A DNA stretch of 64,000 nt, taken from the NCBI GenBank assembly GCA_034770075.1, contig CM068387.1:79361971-79425970 (forward strand), in the 5' to 3' direction. Origin of the DNA: Aralia elata (taxonomy: Eukaryota; Streptophyta; Magnoliopsida; Apiales; Araliaceae). Positions within the stretch are counted from its first letter, which is position 1; the number at the start of each line of letters is the position of its first letter. Positions 1-13,312 of the stretch are shown here, in pieces. The position numbers and the translations under genes were made by a program. The notes beneath the pieces are model-generated. The model was not told where the DNA came from, did not search any database, and worked only from the letters and a program-made list of their open reading frames with translations.

Positions 1-226
1 TAAAAATAAAAGAGGGCATTTTTGTCATTTCATAGCGGTTGACTAACTTAAAAAAAATGACTTATAAGTCATTTTTTTTAAGTAACTAAATGTTACTTAT
101 TTTTTTGACTTTTTTTTCGACTTATAAGTCAAAAAAAAAAGTTGTTCCCGAACACTTTTTTTAATTAAACTACTTATAAGTTGGTCAACCCAACTTATAA
201 GTAGGAGCCGAACAGGCCCTAAAGCC
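1..226. mobile_element. Partial hAT-like MITE, cut by the window start
   Basis: The block is built from repeated copies of the palindromic motif acttataagt and ends near 190-226 with a segment reading ggagccgaacaggccctaaa. On the other strand this gives the GGGCCTGTTCGGCTCC type of terminus common on plant hAT-like MITEs. The partner end is not visible, so target-site duplication and length cannot be judged. Class assignment is inference from the terminus and palindromic content. Confidence 0.45.
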
Positions 227-2829
227 AGTTAATGAATACTTTAAATGTTTTTTAATTTCCTCCACTACCAAAGCAAAAATATTCTGAGAATCGATCAACT
301 TTAATGGCCGGTGGCCACAGCCCATGTGTCTGGGAGGGTGGGGATACATTTGATGCCAATTGGCCTAATTCCTCGGCCTTGTCCATGGACCATAATCCCA
401 GGATAGGGACCAACGACGGTGCCTAATTTGATACGCTTTATGTCTTTTCTTTCTATGCTCTAACCATCTCAAGGTTAAGAGTCACATGTTATGTTAAGCA
501 TATGTTTAGTTACTGAGCGTCGGTAATGTTTAGAAGTTTAAATGTTTTTAAAATTTTTGTTCATTTAATAAAAATTTATTTTAAATTCAACTTATTTAAT
601 TAATAAATACAGCGTTTGAACTTCAAACTCAACACATCAAAATTGGTGCGGTGCGAAGGTCTAAAAGCCGATAGTCAAACAAACCCTAAATTATACTATA
701 TACATCTAAATATAAAATTATTTACTCAATTTATAAATATTAAGAATGTATTTTTGATTTCTTTTTGCAAAAGGCGAAAATATATTTTATTACTGAAATA
801 AATCCCATAATCTAAAAGATTTAGATAATGGAATTTAAAATTACATATCATCTACTGCACCAATAAAAACTGATTTCAAATATCAATTACACATTTTCAA
901 CTTAAAATCGCAATCAACAATATAAACTAATCAGGAAGAGGAGACCTAGATTTCCAAACTTGGCATCCTTGCAAAAAGATATTTGCCAAATATTCTCATA
1001 AAAGGAGTATTTTATATATATTGAAAGTAGGATAAAATAATAATAAATGATATAATAGCCTCAATTTTATTATCATAATTTTGTTGTCACGCCATAGTTA
1101 CTAAATTTATAACTTAATATATTTTTAAAAGTTGAACATAAAACAAAGTTGCATTTTAATGTATGTAAATTTTGTAAATAAACTCTTTTTTCTTAAATGA
1201 AGAGTGTTTCATGGTTGCAAAAATCAAAGCTTGAATATCACTCGTAAATAATTCAAGAAATAAAGACACATTTCTAAAATATTTGTAGATCTAAGTAATT
1301 CTTAACAAGAGAAGAACAAATTAATCCCGCACCTAAAAATACAAACGACTTTAACTAGTATAATTAAGACCTGAAGACAGACAGACAGACAGGTACTCAA
1401 ATCCCTCTCATATAAGGAGAGAATTAACAGTGATGGAACCGAAAACTTTAAAAACTAGACGTAGAAATCAATGTTTGGAGACCATAATCTTCAATATTGA
1501 CGTACACCAACTCCAGCCAGACTACATGATGATGTCAACCTGATTCCAATTATCAATCAATATTCACTTTCTGGAGTTTTTTATTTATTTTTAATTTAAT
1601 ATTCTAGTGCAATTTATATTGATAATTTTATTTTTAAAAAGCACACCTAAAAAGGTATTACGAATTACAAAATTATTATTTCATAATTTAGCAATAAAAA
1701 CATTGTTATTTCAAAAAATAAGTAAGTTACGTTCTATTTTAAATTTAAAATTTTAAAAATTATTAGGATTTAATTCAGATAAAACTCTTGTTGTGAAAAG
1801 AAGAATATATATATATATATATATATATATTATTAGAAAAATGAAATCAATATTAATACAAAAAAATAACAAGACAAAAAGAGTCATTTTTATTTATTCC
1901 GAGTTGACTCAATAATTTAAGATTTTTTTTGTTAACTCAGTAGTTTAAGGGTTCTTTTGGATTTTAGCATTAAACATGCAAATTCCAATGGTTTTTTACA
2001 TGCAAAGTTCAAGAATTTTTTTGGTTTTACTATTAAACATTCACACCCTGTTTGCGAGCTTTTAAAATTGATAGGAAAATTAAGGTAACAATTTTCCTTA
2101 GTAATTTCATGTTTGTGAGTTTTTTAAATCAAGAAAGGTAAAGAAAATTAAGAAAAATTAGGCTCAATTTTTGTTAGATATTTTTCTGACCAAATTAGAA
2201 GGAAAGCTAAAGAAAGGAAAATGAGTTTAATTACATTTATTTTAATTTCATAATGAGTTCTTCTATGCGGACATGATAATTAGACATGAACTTATGTCCA
2301 ATTATCACGTCAACATAGATTTTTTGTTTCGTAATTGTCCTTACTTGTAACACGTAAAATAAATTTTAGATATATCTTGATTTCTTTACTAAACTTATAA
2401 ACATAACTAAGGAAAGTCACTTTTCTATTATTTTATTTCCTAATTCCTATCATTTTATAAGTTAAAAATTCTCAAAAATCATAGGCAGGAAAACTCACAA
2501 AGAGTGTCAAAGCATCATTTACCTTAGTATTTATATTGTATTCAAATTTTTACTTTTGAACTTACTAAGGATACAATATAAACCTTTAGTTTTCTTAATT
2601 CGTGAACCTAATTAATATAGAATTATCTCATTTAACTTGCTCGAGTCAATCAATAACTATATATATATATATATATAACAAGGTATTTTGAGATTTTATC
2701 ACAATAACTTTATTATTTTTCTAATTATTTTTGTTGATCACGAATTAATACTTACTCAATCATTTAAAATTCTCTATTTTGTTATATAGTATATAAACTA
2801 TATTTGTATCCCGTGAGTTACATACAATG

Positions 2830-2879
<50 letters not shown>

Positions 2880-3269
2880 CATGTATGACATAATTTGAAT
2901 ATCATTTATGAAAATTAATGGACCTGTTAAATGTTATCTACTATTTTTAGGTTTATTTATGTATATATAAGGATTTTTATCTTATATAAATATTTAAAAA
3001 AATATAAATTTTATAAAATGAAGGCACGGGGTACCAATCTAGTTTGGTTGAAAGTAGGATAAAATTATGGACTATGGGCGCCTCAAGAAAAGCTCGCGAG
3101 TCACGACACCAGATAGACAGGCATTGTCTATGATGTCTTGACTTCTGGGTAAACCCCAAACAATAACCTTGAAAACTCAACTCGTTAAAACACTATTGTC
3201 AGTACAATAGTAAGGACAGCAAAAGAAAATCTACTCCTAATCTGTTTATTTAATTTAGTTAATTAAATA
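227..3269. other. Intergenic, AT-rich, no gene seen
   Basis: No open frame here has coding character. Recognisable content is a probable MITE end near 500-690, (AT)n tracts at about 1805-1831 and 2835-2872, and a long imperfect inverted repeat between about 2046 and 2510 whose arms read gcgagcttttaaaattga and, inverted, gtgagttttcctgcctatga. The last resembles a hAT-type MITE. The short frame at 2977-3180 (-) has no recognisable homology. Confidence 0.5.
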
Positions 3270-3526
3270 TCGCTCCGTCCCAAATTAATTGCATTTCTAG
3301 GACTTTTTAAAGTCAAATTGACTATTTTTAAAATTAACTTTTTTACTATTTTTGCTAACATATAGGTGAAGATATTATAACCAAAAGAAAGTATATACAA
3401 TTTATTACTAATTTCAATTTTTATAATTTTAGAAATATATTTATATATGCTTAATTATTAATTTTAAAAATAGTCAATTTGACTTAAAAAAGTCCTAGAA
3501 AAACAATTAATTTGGGACGGAGGGAG
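3270..3526. mobile_element. Stowaway-like MITE (Tc1/mariner type)
   Basis: The element is flanked by TA on both sides. Its ends are inverted repeats of the CTCCCTCCGTCCCAAATTAA type: the left end reads cgctccgtcccaaattaatt and the right end is its complement. The subterminal parts are also complementary (gactttttaaagtcaaattg against its inverse), so the whole element folds back. Length is about 257 bp with no coding capacity, as is usual for the family. Confidence 0.85.
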
Positions 3527-6500
3527 TATTAAAAAACAATAGGGGTTATTTAATAAAATTGAATAAAAATTTTTAACTGTATAAGAGAATTTGAATGAAT
3601 TAAATGGAATAGAATCTCTGAATATGAAATAAAATAATGTATTTGATAATTGTCTGTCTAAAATATCTGAATACATATATTTTTTTTATTATAACTTTAT
3701 AGGTTGTTACGAACAAGTTTATTATAATGTAATCATAAATAAAAAAATATTATCTAAGAAAAATTATATATATACTTTTGAACAATTTTTGATAGAGTAT
3801 TCTATTAGTAATATAATTTTAAGAATAAAGCAATAAAAAAATTAATAACATTTTAATAGTTCATAAATCAAAATAAAAGATTAAAACAACATTCATTAAA
3901 TTGGTTATTGACCAATTTGTTAAAAAAAAATCATAAACAATTTGTAATTAATAAACTTTGTTTACAATTGAAAACAAGATGATATTGAATTTAATTTATT
4001 ATTGTAAATTAGATATATAAATAAAAATATCATTAACACTACTTTTTATTATTTTAGCCATAATTTTTTATATAAATTATTCAAATAAATTTTAAATATA
4101 TTTAAAATTTAAAATTTATAAAATAAACAATCTAAATAATTTATTCAATTCAAACTCATTCACTAATAAATAAATAGCCTTTTTGTAGTTATATGCAAAC
4201 TCCGTACTTCCTAATCTGTTAATTTAATTTAATTAATTGAAGGCAGGTCAAGGACTAAGGAGTGACATTGGTTTCTAGAATTTGGTGCGATCCGTGACAT
4301 CTGCTTAGATTACGATGTTTTCCAACCATGTACTTCCTTCTAATTTACTCCGTCCGTATCTAAAAGATAATTAAAATATAATTTATATGCATATTAAAAA
4401 TAATAAAAACAAAAAAAGAAGAGTAATTTTTTTTAAAATTTATATTTAATAGTTTCAAAAATTATACAAATTTTATATAAGTGTTGAGAATCCATTACTG
4501 TTTTTAGTTTTTTTTTTCTTAAAACTTTTATATAATAAGTGTGTTAAAATTTGAGACAATAACATCACTTAATTAAGTACAATCTTCGACGAAATATTGT
4601 TTTTTTTTTTTCATTTTTTTTGGCAAAAGTAATTTTATTTCTAAGAAAATAAAATCCAAAAACTTTTGGATTTTGCAAAAGTACACTAACATCCATCCTG
4701 ATTACATTTCTGAACCTAACAATCCTGGATGAAAGAAAAACAAGCAGAAAAAACTCTTTGCTTTGTAAATTGCATAAAAACTAGCTCCTATTCTAGAATT
4801 TTTTTTTTTAAATTCTGGCTATTCAAAATACCATTTGACATTGGTAAAATACCTGTAACTACTGATGGTGGTAGTTTAGATTTATTTATTTATTTATTTT
4901 TATAAAAAATATATGTCAAACTACGATTGGCAGCTTGACAAATCTTAACATACATGCACAAGTGAAAACTTATCAGTCTTTGAACTGATGGTGATATTAT
5001 AAAGTGTTTTAGCATTAACACTCTCTAATCGGCTTAAATATAAAGGGGTTCGTATAAACTTATCAGTCTTTGAACTGGCTTAATAAGTCCCTTAACCCGT
5101 TGAACTGGCCCTTGCTTACTATATGGGCTTAAATGAATCACACAAGTGAAATCCAAGTATTTAAACCTATGGTAGCCAAGCTACACAAGAACTAAAAGAT
5201 CAATAGCCATGAGGCCCATGACAATTGTACTACAGTAGTGTACCCAACTGAGAACTGTGTAAAGGACACTTATTGCGGGTTGTATTGATAAGTTTTATAA
5301 GACTGTATTAAGTGAAGTAAAGCATGACCAGGCCTGTCCTCTTAGCTTAATATTACCCATTGTAAAATTTTATTGTCAAGGTACGACGAAGCACGTCTGG
5401 TACGTAAGCGAATACAGATTACGTGGGTTTGTACCGATCCGCTTTCGAGCTGTCGAGTGAAGATATTTTGTCTAATAACAAATTGAGAATGAAATTTAAC
5501 TTTTACGGAGAAAAAAAATTACAATAATTAGAAATACTTGTATGATTATTTTCATAAAATTTGCAAATTACATCGAAAGCAAATGGAAGTGATGCAAATG
5601 AATTTTAAATTTGAATCTCTTTTTTATTCTTTTAAGTTTTAGTATGACTTTTTCTCTCACTCATCCGTAGTCATCACAGTTGAATTAAAAACAAATCCTT
5701 TTAATTTGATTTTGTTCTTAATAATTGGTCTTCATATTTTCAGATACCGATATGATTTTGTTTTCACTCATTAGTATCAGTTAATCATAAATTTTAAATA
5801 TATTTATGTACATACTCAAAAGTGTTCATCGACACACTTAAAAGTAAATATAATAGTAAAATATTTATTTCTCCTCCTTCTGCGATACTTTTTCTCTCCT
5901 CTCTTTTTACTATTTTAACTTTGAGTGTATCTTCGGTTGTACACAAATTTTTACATACCGATAAGATACTGACATGTAACGATCTACCAAACTATCTATG
6001 ACTTCTACTTGCCACCTTAGGAACATAATAACATCAATGGCCCATGTAGTGTTGGGCTCGGGTTGCTTGGTCTGTTTATGACTGGGGAGGTGAGGTCTCT
6101 ATTTTTGGGCTAACAATTCAATATTTTAACATTTGCTCACTTCCCTTTTACCATTAAGCAGCCGAGTAGTTGGTCTACTGCTCCACTAACCGACAAAAAA
6201 GAAACAAATTGTAGTACAGAATACTCTGCTGTACTGTCTCTGTTTGTTGCTAATTCTACGCCGGAAATGGAAAATAATAACAAACATATTGGCCGGCTAT
6301 CGGCCGGCGATCATGTTGACCAATGACGAATTGACGACGGAATCGATTCTCCTGGCTTGCAAGCCATGGTTCAAGTCCTCGTCTCCACCAATGGATGCCA
6401 GTAAACCCTAAATCCTAATCTAATATAGAGAACAATAAATAGTGGTATCTCATGGTCTTGAGCTAACAGTAATTAGCGGGTGAAAATGTTAATTTTTTTT

Positions 6501-7899
6501 TCCCTTCCTATTTTCCAATACTGCGAGTCCTAGTCTTATACTCCCATAACTACCTTTTTGCTGCAGCTATGTTCCTGTATATGCAGGATCTATATGCATT
6601 TAAAAGGACTTTTAAGCAGCTGTAATGCTAAAGTCGGTGTTGGTTTCTCTCGTGTGTGGTATAATCATTCCCTTGAACTAATTTGCAATCAATCATCTAG
6701 TTATGCTCATTTTTTTTAAAGAGCAGAGCCAAGTAAATGATTCACATTTATGATTAATTTAGCAATATTTATACATAATTCTATTGAATTTGATGAATTT
6801 AATCTGAAGGATCGATATATAAATGTTACCAGGAAGTTCCATGTGTTCTCATCTTATTATCCCAAAATTTCCCACTTATGGACTGATGCTAAACTTGTTC
6901 TTAATAATCCGATAGCGTGTGTGTATGAAGTTGGATAAATGAACTTGACCATAAATATTTTTAGACCAGCACTAGAAGTTCATTGTCTATTGTGGAGAAA
7001 GAAATAGTTTTACGTTGCTGCGAGCTAGGGTATTCAACTATGCCTTTTAGCTGACCCATTAATAATAACTTGTGCTAGCAGACTGACAAAAATTACCGTA
7101 CAAAACACTGCAAGTTACTGTGTCATTCAAAAGTTTATGTATGGATATCCAATTAAGCTTGAGCAAATTACTTATGATTATTAAGCTAAATTAACTTTAT
7201 TTAAAAGATTTAACAAGTATTTGTAAATACTAAGTTAGCAGGCTTATATGTGTTAATATTGATGTAAATTTACATCAACTTTCTTAGCTGTTCTCTTTTT
7301 CTTTGATTTCCTTGTGGCTGAGTCGACAAGCATTATCATCATGACAGCTTAAAGTTTGTAATTACATAATAATTATCCAATGACATTGTTTTCATGCTGG
7401 TAATCAATCAATTCAAGTCAATAGTTTTCTGAAGTCAACCCCACTAATCTAATCACTATCAGCTCAACTGCTTGAAACAGACGAAGCAACAAGAAGCAAG
7501 AAACATCAAACTAGAAAGGATACATGTTATATCCGTTTCTCAGGGAAAAGAAAAAGGTATTCTCAGTGTGAAGCCTTTATAAGCACATTTTTTTTAATTA
7601 ACTATTTATATAATTTGATTATAAGAACTTAATGGAGCCTTAGATGTCATTGTAAAAGTTATCCTCTGTTTATATGCGTGTTTGGATTGGATATTTGGAA
7701 CAATGTCTTTGAACATAACTTTGATAATTTAGAGCACATTCGAAATTAAGCAGTACTCTGCTCCTAGTAAGTTTAGGAATAAAAGGAGAACTGGAAAACC
7801 CCACAAGTTTACATAATTACAAAACATAATATATATTTACATGACTGAAAATCTCTCATATTGTATGGTTTGTTTTTGTCTGTGTAACTGTAGGAAGCT
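3527..7899. other. Intergenic, transposon debris, no firm gene
   Basis: Mostly AT-rich spacer. A single Stowaway-type terminus (actccgtccgtatctaaaag) lies near 4348. A probable LINE 3' tail in reverse orientation lies at about 4590-4690. A less AT-rich patch at 6240-6410 has two short ATG-started frames but no supportable gene model. The frame at 6750-6938 (+) has no recognisable homology. Confidence 0.4.
4590..4690 (-). mobile_element. LINE-like 3' tail fragment
   Basis: A poly(T) run is followed by ggcaaaagtaattttatttc and taagaaaataaaatcc. Read on the minus strand this is an A-rich 3' tail preceded by the segment that also ends the decayed LINE near 19420-19475 on the plus strand (gattttcttagaaataaaat, then gccaaaaaaaa). 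Two separate copies of the same tail before poly(A) fit retroposed LINE 3' ends. Only the tail is recognisable. Confidence 0.45.
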
Positions 7900-8712
7900 T
7901 CATTTAATTGGTGGCAAAGCAGGCGCATGTGACTCCACCAGTATGGACCAAAGCACGTGAACGTCTTCGTAGTGGCAGGATTTGACATCCTCATACAGGA
8001 TGTAAATCCCTCTACCTAAGAATTGCAAAAAGAAATATGCAGTTCAGGTAGAGATTTATACAGAGCTAAATTTGATGAAAAGAAAACTTGTAGTTATGGT
8101 GATTTATGTGTTTCCATGCTCTTGTGCTATGCGGATGAATTATATACTGTGCATTTACGTGTAGATACGTATACAATTGATTATGTATAATGTGTTATAT
8201 ATATATATATGTGTGTGTGTGTGTATATATATATATATTAGAGTTGAGGACTTAGCTTTAGGAACAAGAAACTAGTAGCAATTGAATATAGCTTTGATTC
8301 TTATGCTTGCGTATTCAAATTTGTATGTATTTGTACTACTTGGTGAGCCGTGGAAAGTGTTTGCATATGAAACAGTAAGAGCGAAAGAATACATGATAGC
8401 AAATGATAATAGAGATACATGAATGGCGATAAAGATGGGAAAAAAACATGAGAGAAAAATGTGATTTATGTGTGTGATTGTAGAGACATACTCTTCTTGT
8501 GAGCTGAGTGGAGACGAATCCAGAGCTTCTTCAATGGAGAGAAGAGGGAGTGCAGCCACCCCATTTGGAGAAGAGGTGTGGCTCATGATAGGTGAAAGAA
8601 TGGGGGGAGTTAAGGGAATAAGAGGGCCAGAAAGGAAAGGGAGAGAGAGAAACTGCTGGTTTGCTTCGACAAGGGTGAAGTTTAGGTCACTGTTCTTGAA
8701 AACCTTTTGCAT
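7900..8712 (-). CDS. Small two-exon gene, 110-aa protein of unknown function
   Basis: Exon 1 runs 8712-8492 (221 nt) and ends at a GT donor. Exon 2 runs 8011-7900 (112 nt) and follows a GTAG acceptor. Together they make 333 nt, a clean 110-codon frame plus TGA. Residues 1-74 are hydrophobic and Pro/Ser-rich (SLPFLSGPLIPLTPP near 23-37) with an acidic stretch LLSIEEALDSS near 57-67. Exon 2 encodes a compact charged C-terminus with YEDVKSCHYEDVHVLWSIL around residues 80-98. On the minus strand a TTATATA box lies near 8875-8882, about 165 bases upstream of the ATG. I do not recognise the family. Continuing past the donor instead would give a 146-aa unspliced frame, but the exon 2 frame looks more protein-like. 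The splice model is inference. Confidence 0.5.
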
Positions 8713-10279
8713 CCCCTTGTAGGCATATGATCACATTTTACTTTTTTCTTATTTTCTCTTGGTGCAGTATCACTGTCTCACCTTTTGTCCTTCTAGCAGA
8801 AGAAGCCACTTCACCAGTCACCAGTTCTTTTCTCACACTTTAATAAGCCCTTTAGTTATATTCATATTACGGTATATAAATCTCCCTTGTACCGTAAGCT
8901 ACATGTGGTGTTTTTACTAGTTAATTGTTTAAAGTTTAAAGTATAGATAAAATATTTATTTTTGTGGGGTTTCTTTGCCATTTTGGGACACCTAGCTCTT
9001 GTGTTTTTTAAGTAAACAGTCCCTCCTTAGAGTCATCTACAAGTATTCTTCTCCTATTTGTCCAAATGTACCACTAAGTTTCAATCTTTTATCTGCACAT
9101 TGATTTCCTTTTGGAAGACTCATCATTTCGCAGAGATTATTAGTTAATGAATATTGAAGGTGCTGTAACTCTATATTTCTCATACTCCAGCCGTCTCATG
9201 TATATGTCTAATTTATCTAGCCAAAGTATTAATGAGTTGTACCGTAAAATTCATCAATTCTTGGTCTAAATAAACTAAATAGTTTTTGTCCAGTTACCCA
9301 GTATTATTCCCGTCCTCTTGTCTTCTTTGGATGTCTCAAATTTCTATTATCCCAAATTTCTTAACTTGCGGAAATGTTATCATTTGACATTTGTATTGAT
9401 TATTGCCAATTAGGGTGAAGAAAATTTGCTCCCCCAACTAGTTGATAACTTGGAGCATGCAATATAATATGTAGTGGTTGTTGACAGTTTCTTAGCTTGC
9501 TTTGAAATGCTTTCCTTTACTTTTACTATCGTAATAATTTTCGGTTCACATTCATTCATTCGTTCGTTCGTTTGCTTGTTTTTGTTTTCTTTCTGTTTTT
9601 TCTTTTAGCTGTTTGTGGAAGCTACAAAGATGATGGTATATGTGATTAGAAAGAAGTACCTGGTAGGATAAGTACAAACTATGGCAAATAATTTGGAACA
9701 TCTCTCTATACGTCAAATTTTCCAAAAAAGTTGCCAAATAGTTTGAACTAATTGAATAGGTCAGCCAAGCTACCACACTATGAGGATACGGAAATTAGCG
9801 GCTAGATTAATGTGAAAACATTATGGAAAAACTCTACATTTTGTACTCGTTCTATTTGCAAAATTTGTAAGCATAGAGCTATATTTTTGTTTTCTATATT
9901 TTTGTTTAATGAATTTTTGATGATAAATTTGAGAGTATGATATTACTTTACGGCGATATTTTTGTTTAATGATATTTTGATGATAAATTTGAGGATATGA
10001 TATTATTTTACGATCATCAATAAAAAAGAAACGCGTTTTGCAGATTAAAAAGAATTAATAAATAAGACTTTTTTCTTATAGAACATTGGGAGTATTTTAT
10101 TTTTTATTTTATTGGTAATATATCACTGGGATTAATGATCAAGCTCAAAACATTTATACAGGTAAAGCCATAGGCATGAATTGATGAAAGTGTGTATGTG
10201 GCTTGTCCATTGAACATACAAGTCAGCCTAAATAACAATTATATTACCTTGAAAAATGTTGAATCCGCATAAAATAATA
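8713..10279. other. Intergenic; upstream region of the 7.9-8.7 kb gene
   Basis: This contains the presumed promoter of the minus-strand gene (TATA-like motif near 8875-8882), a short cattcattcattcgttcgttcg tetranucleotide-like run near 9548, and two nearly identical segments around 9891-9950 and 9951-10010 (gaatttttgatgataaattt / gatattttgatgataaattt), a local tandem duplication. No gene is supportable. Confidence 0.4.
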
Positions 10280-10542
10280 CTCCCTCCGTCCCAAATTAAT
10301 CGATCAGTTTTGACTTTTTAAAGTCAAATTTACTATTTTTAGAATTAATAATTAAGCATATATAAATATATTTCTAAAATTATAAAAATTGAGGTTAGTA
10401 ATAAATTGTGGAGTATATACTTTCTTTTGGTTATAATCTCTTCACCTATATTTTAGCAAAAATAGTAAAAAAATTAGTTTTAAAAATGGTCAATTTGACT
10501 TTAAAAAGTCAAAACTGAGCAATTAATTTGAGACGAAGGGAG
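10280..10542. mobile_element. Stowaway-like MITE
   Basis: Flanked by TA at 10278-10279 and 10543-10544. The left end reads ctccctccgtcccaaattaa and the right end is its near-perfect inverse (attaatttgagacgaaggga). Both subtermini carry gactttttaaagtcaaattt or its inverse, so it is a close relative of the element at 3270-3526. Confidence 0.87.
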
Positions 10543-11983
10543 TAATATTAAATTCTTTAAATGTCATTACTTATATAATTATATTTTAATATTAAGTATT
10601 ATTATGTCACCACTATTATGTAGTTATATTTTTTTAATGTTAAAAAATTATTTAAAAATAAAAATTAGAGTTTGTATCTTTAATTTTAAAATGGAGTTAG
10701 TGATTAATGAGTCACTAGTAACTAGATCGTGGAACTCGAATTAACGACGTCCAGGTTTTGTAGTTTCTTAGTTTCAAGATTATATTGGGATAATCTTTTT
10801 TAAAAGTAAAATTCGGCCAGCGCATCGACTTGGTACAAAATGGCCATCTTATTGAATCCGGAAGGTCGGCTATGACAAAAACATAGTTATTCCGTCCCCC
10901 CCTCCCCTCCCCTCCCCTCCCCTCTTTATAAGAGATGGGGCAATCATCTTACGAAATCTATGGTGATGTTTTTCTCATGGTCAAGAAGGTATTGGCCTAA
11001 TAAAGTCCCCACTTCCTGTTGTTGGTCAAAAATACCCTGATCAAGTTTACTGGCCCAGCAGCCCATCGAATGAATAATGGGGCCATAGACGGTTTCAAAT
11101 AGATAATTTGGTTCAGAACTGAAAGGTGAGGCCATTAACATAGGCCCTTTTTTACAACTGTACCCTGTTTATACAACTCTGTCAACCTCCAAATGTACTG
11201 CATCCAAGCCCAAAGAATCTGGAGACATAGTTACTCTTTTTTTTTGAATGCCCACTTTTTGAAGAGTACAATATAATTCATAATAAATACATCATCACTA
11301 TCACTATTACAATATCAAGAACCAATCAAATCTCATAATATGTGTAATTTGCAACAAAACTATTCTATTTTGGACAGAGAGTTAAACTCTATCAAACATA
11401 CCGATAGTTCTTCATTATCTCAAAAAAATCAATATTCATCATCTCACTATCATATCCAAACTCGGTGAAGTTGGTAATTCGAACTCTACACATTGTCAAT
11501 TAGGTGATGATTTTCAATATAGCAAAGTGTTACATTTGTATATAGAATTATATTTTTCTTGACATTATTTATATGTTTATTGTAGCAACACAATTTTGTA
11601 CCATACAAATACAACTTTTTATTATACCCAATTTCATTGAAATAACCATGTATCAACTTCTCCAAATCCGAATTCACAAAATCACATCAAATCTCGATTA
11701 CAACAATACTTAAAGAACACTTTACACGATGCGCAATCAAGGTACGTTCAAGCAATTGTTACTCGCTAGTTCGTCCTTAATTGACAATCGAAGTAAAATG
11801 ATTAATTTAATAGGAAAATTTATGTTGTTCACTATAAAATTTCACCACCCTCCAACCTTTTGTTATAATTTTATTATTTAGTTAGTTAAAAGTCAACCAG
11901 AGTTGATTAAGGCTGAATTGGCGTTAGTTGGGTGTATGTGGACATACATTTAGTTAAGACTCAAATTAAACATTCTGTTATTT

Positions 11984-12053
<70 letters not shown>

Positions 12054-12451
12054 AAGATCGGAACTGGAACTAAGGGGAATTGATTTCTTTTTTATGGTGT
12101 TCATCATTTCTCTTTCTAAATTTTTCATTTGACATATATTATTTAAATCCACGATTGTTGACATTAACATAATAATCAGTCTAATAACTTGGACTTTATT
12201 AGAAATTAGGGGGTCCAAAACACACCAATCTATATTTCTCTAATAATATAAGATTATGCTAGTGGCTATTAATTATGATGATCTTGATTTTCTCTACTTT
12301 TAAGTATCACGTTAAAGTTTATAGTATTGGGATTATTATGAACGGGATTTCTAACTTTAACGTGAACCATCTGCCTCTCATTATTGAGATTTTATTCGAT
12401 TACTTCCAGTTGTCTCTTGAGTTCTGTCTAATATTTAGATGCCACATAGTA
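10543..12451. other. Intergenic, no gene seen
   Basis: AT-rich spacer with a C-rich run (repeats of cctcc) near 10898-10922 and a 62-bp (AT)n tract at 11987-12048. A 65-codon minus-strand frame at 10944-11141 is open but unrecognised. Frames crossing the (AT)n tract encode only Ile-Tyr repeats. Confidence 0.45.
11987..12048. repeat. (AT)n microsatellite, about 62 bp
   Basis: Uninterrupted alternating AT over about 31 units, one of the longest simple repeats in the window. Shorter (AT)n tracts are at about 2835-2872, 13279-13304, 32043-32089 and 57505-57532. Confidence 0.95.
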
Positions 12452-12730
12452 CTGTATTATAAAATTAATATTAATTTTTTAAAAATTAATTTTTGAATTA
12501 TAAGATTACTATTAATTTTTTAAAAGTCAATCTGAATTGTTTTTAAATTTAAAATTGACATAATTTATTTAAGTTTTGAAAACAATAAATTTTATAATTA
12601 GTAGTATTTTTTAAGTAGTTTATGATATTTAACATAAATTATATGTATTCATGTCAATTTTAAATTTAAAAATATTTGAAATTAACTTTTAAAAAATTAA
12701 TATTGATCTCATAATTTAGAACGGAAGGAG
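12452..12730. mobile_element. Degenerate Stowaway-like MITE
   Basis: The right end reads gaacggaaggag followed by TA, the inverse of a CTCCTTCCGTTC terminus. The left end begins after TA with ctgtattataaaattaatat. The interior arms are complementary (attaattttttaaaaattaa against ttaacttttaaaaaattaat). The left terminal bases have decayed. Confidence 0.65.
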
Positions 12731-13278
12731 TACTATTTTCATCCGGAAAAGAAATGACTTATTTTTATTTCTTGTATAAATGTTCAAGTTTATATATACA
12801 CATCTGCATCATGTATAACATTAGTTATCTAACAATGTAGAATGTAAAGGTAGAATGTAGTGGATTGAATGATCAAAAAGTTTCAATAATTTTTACATTT
12901 CATTTTTTATTTATTTTTCTTCGTATTTTTCAAGTTACCGACATATGAAAGAGAATGAGTATGAGAATCGGAGAGTGTCGTATCAGAAAATCAGGGGAGA
13001 AATTTTGGAGGGCAAATTTATCAGACAAAAAGAGGATGCAATGCCAAAAAATACCAGTGTATCATTAGAAGGTCCACCGCCTGGTTTCTCAATACCAAAT
13101 AGCAAATAGGAAGGTGGGTAAGAAAGGAGGAATTTAAAGAGATTACAGGGGAGATGGATTATGAATGGACGAATCAAGATTGATTATGCAAAAAGAGAAT
13201 TTATAGAGAGGAAGGTGTTAGTGAAGATATATATTTAATAATATATATTTGCACTTTGGGAAATAAATGAAACTGAGA

Positions 13279-13312
<34 letters not shown>

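Noticed and set aside
6241..6640. Possible small gene: ATG at 6313, donor at 6401, acceptor near 6586
   Set aside because: Exon 1 (LTTESILLACKPWFKSSSPP) looks protein-like, but joining to the following exon candidate in the right phase hits a stop after five codons. Other joins need unsupported splice sites.
8468..8722. 84-codon plus-strand frame
   Set aside because: Antisense to exon 1 of the 110-aa gene. The minus frame has a splice partner and promoter-like motif; this one has neither.
11932..12218. Frames on both strands with long Ile-Tyr runs
   Set aside because: Translation of the (AT)n microsatellite.
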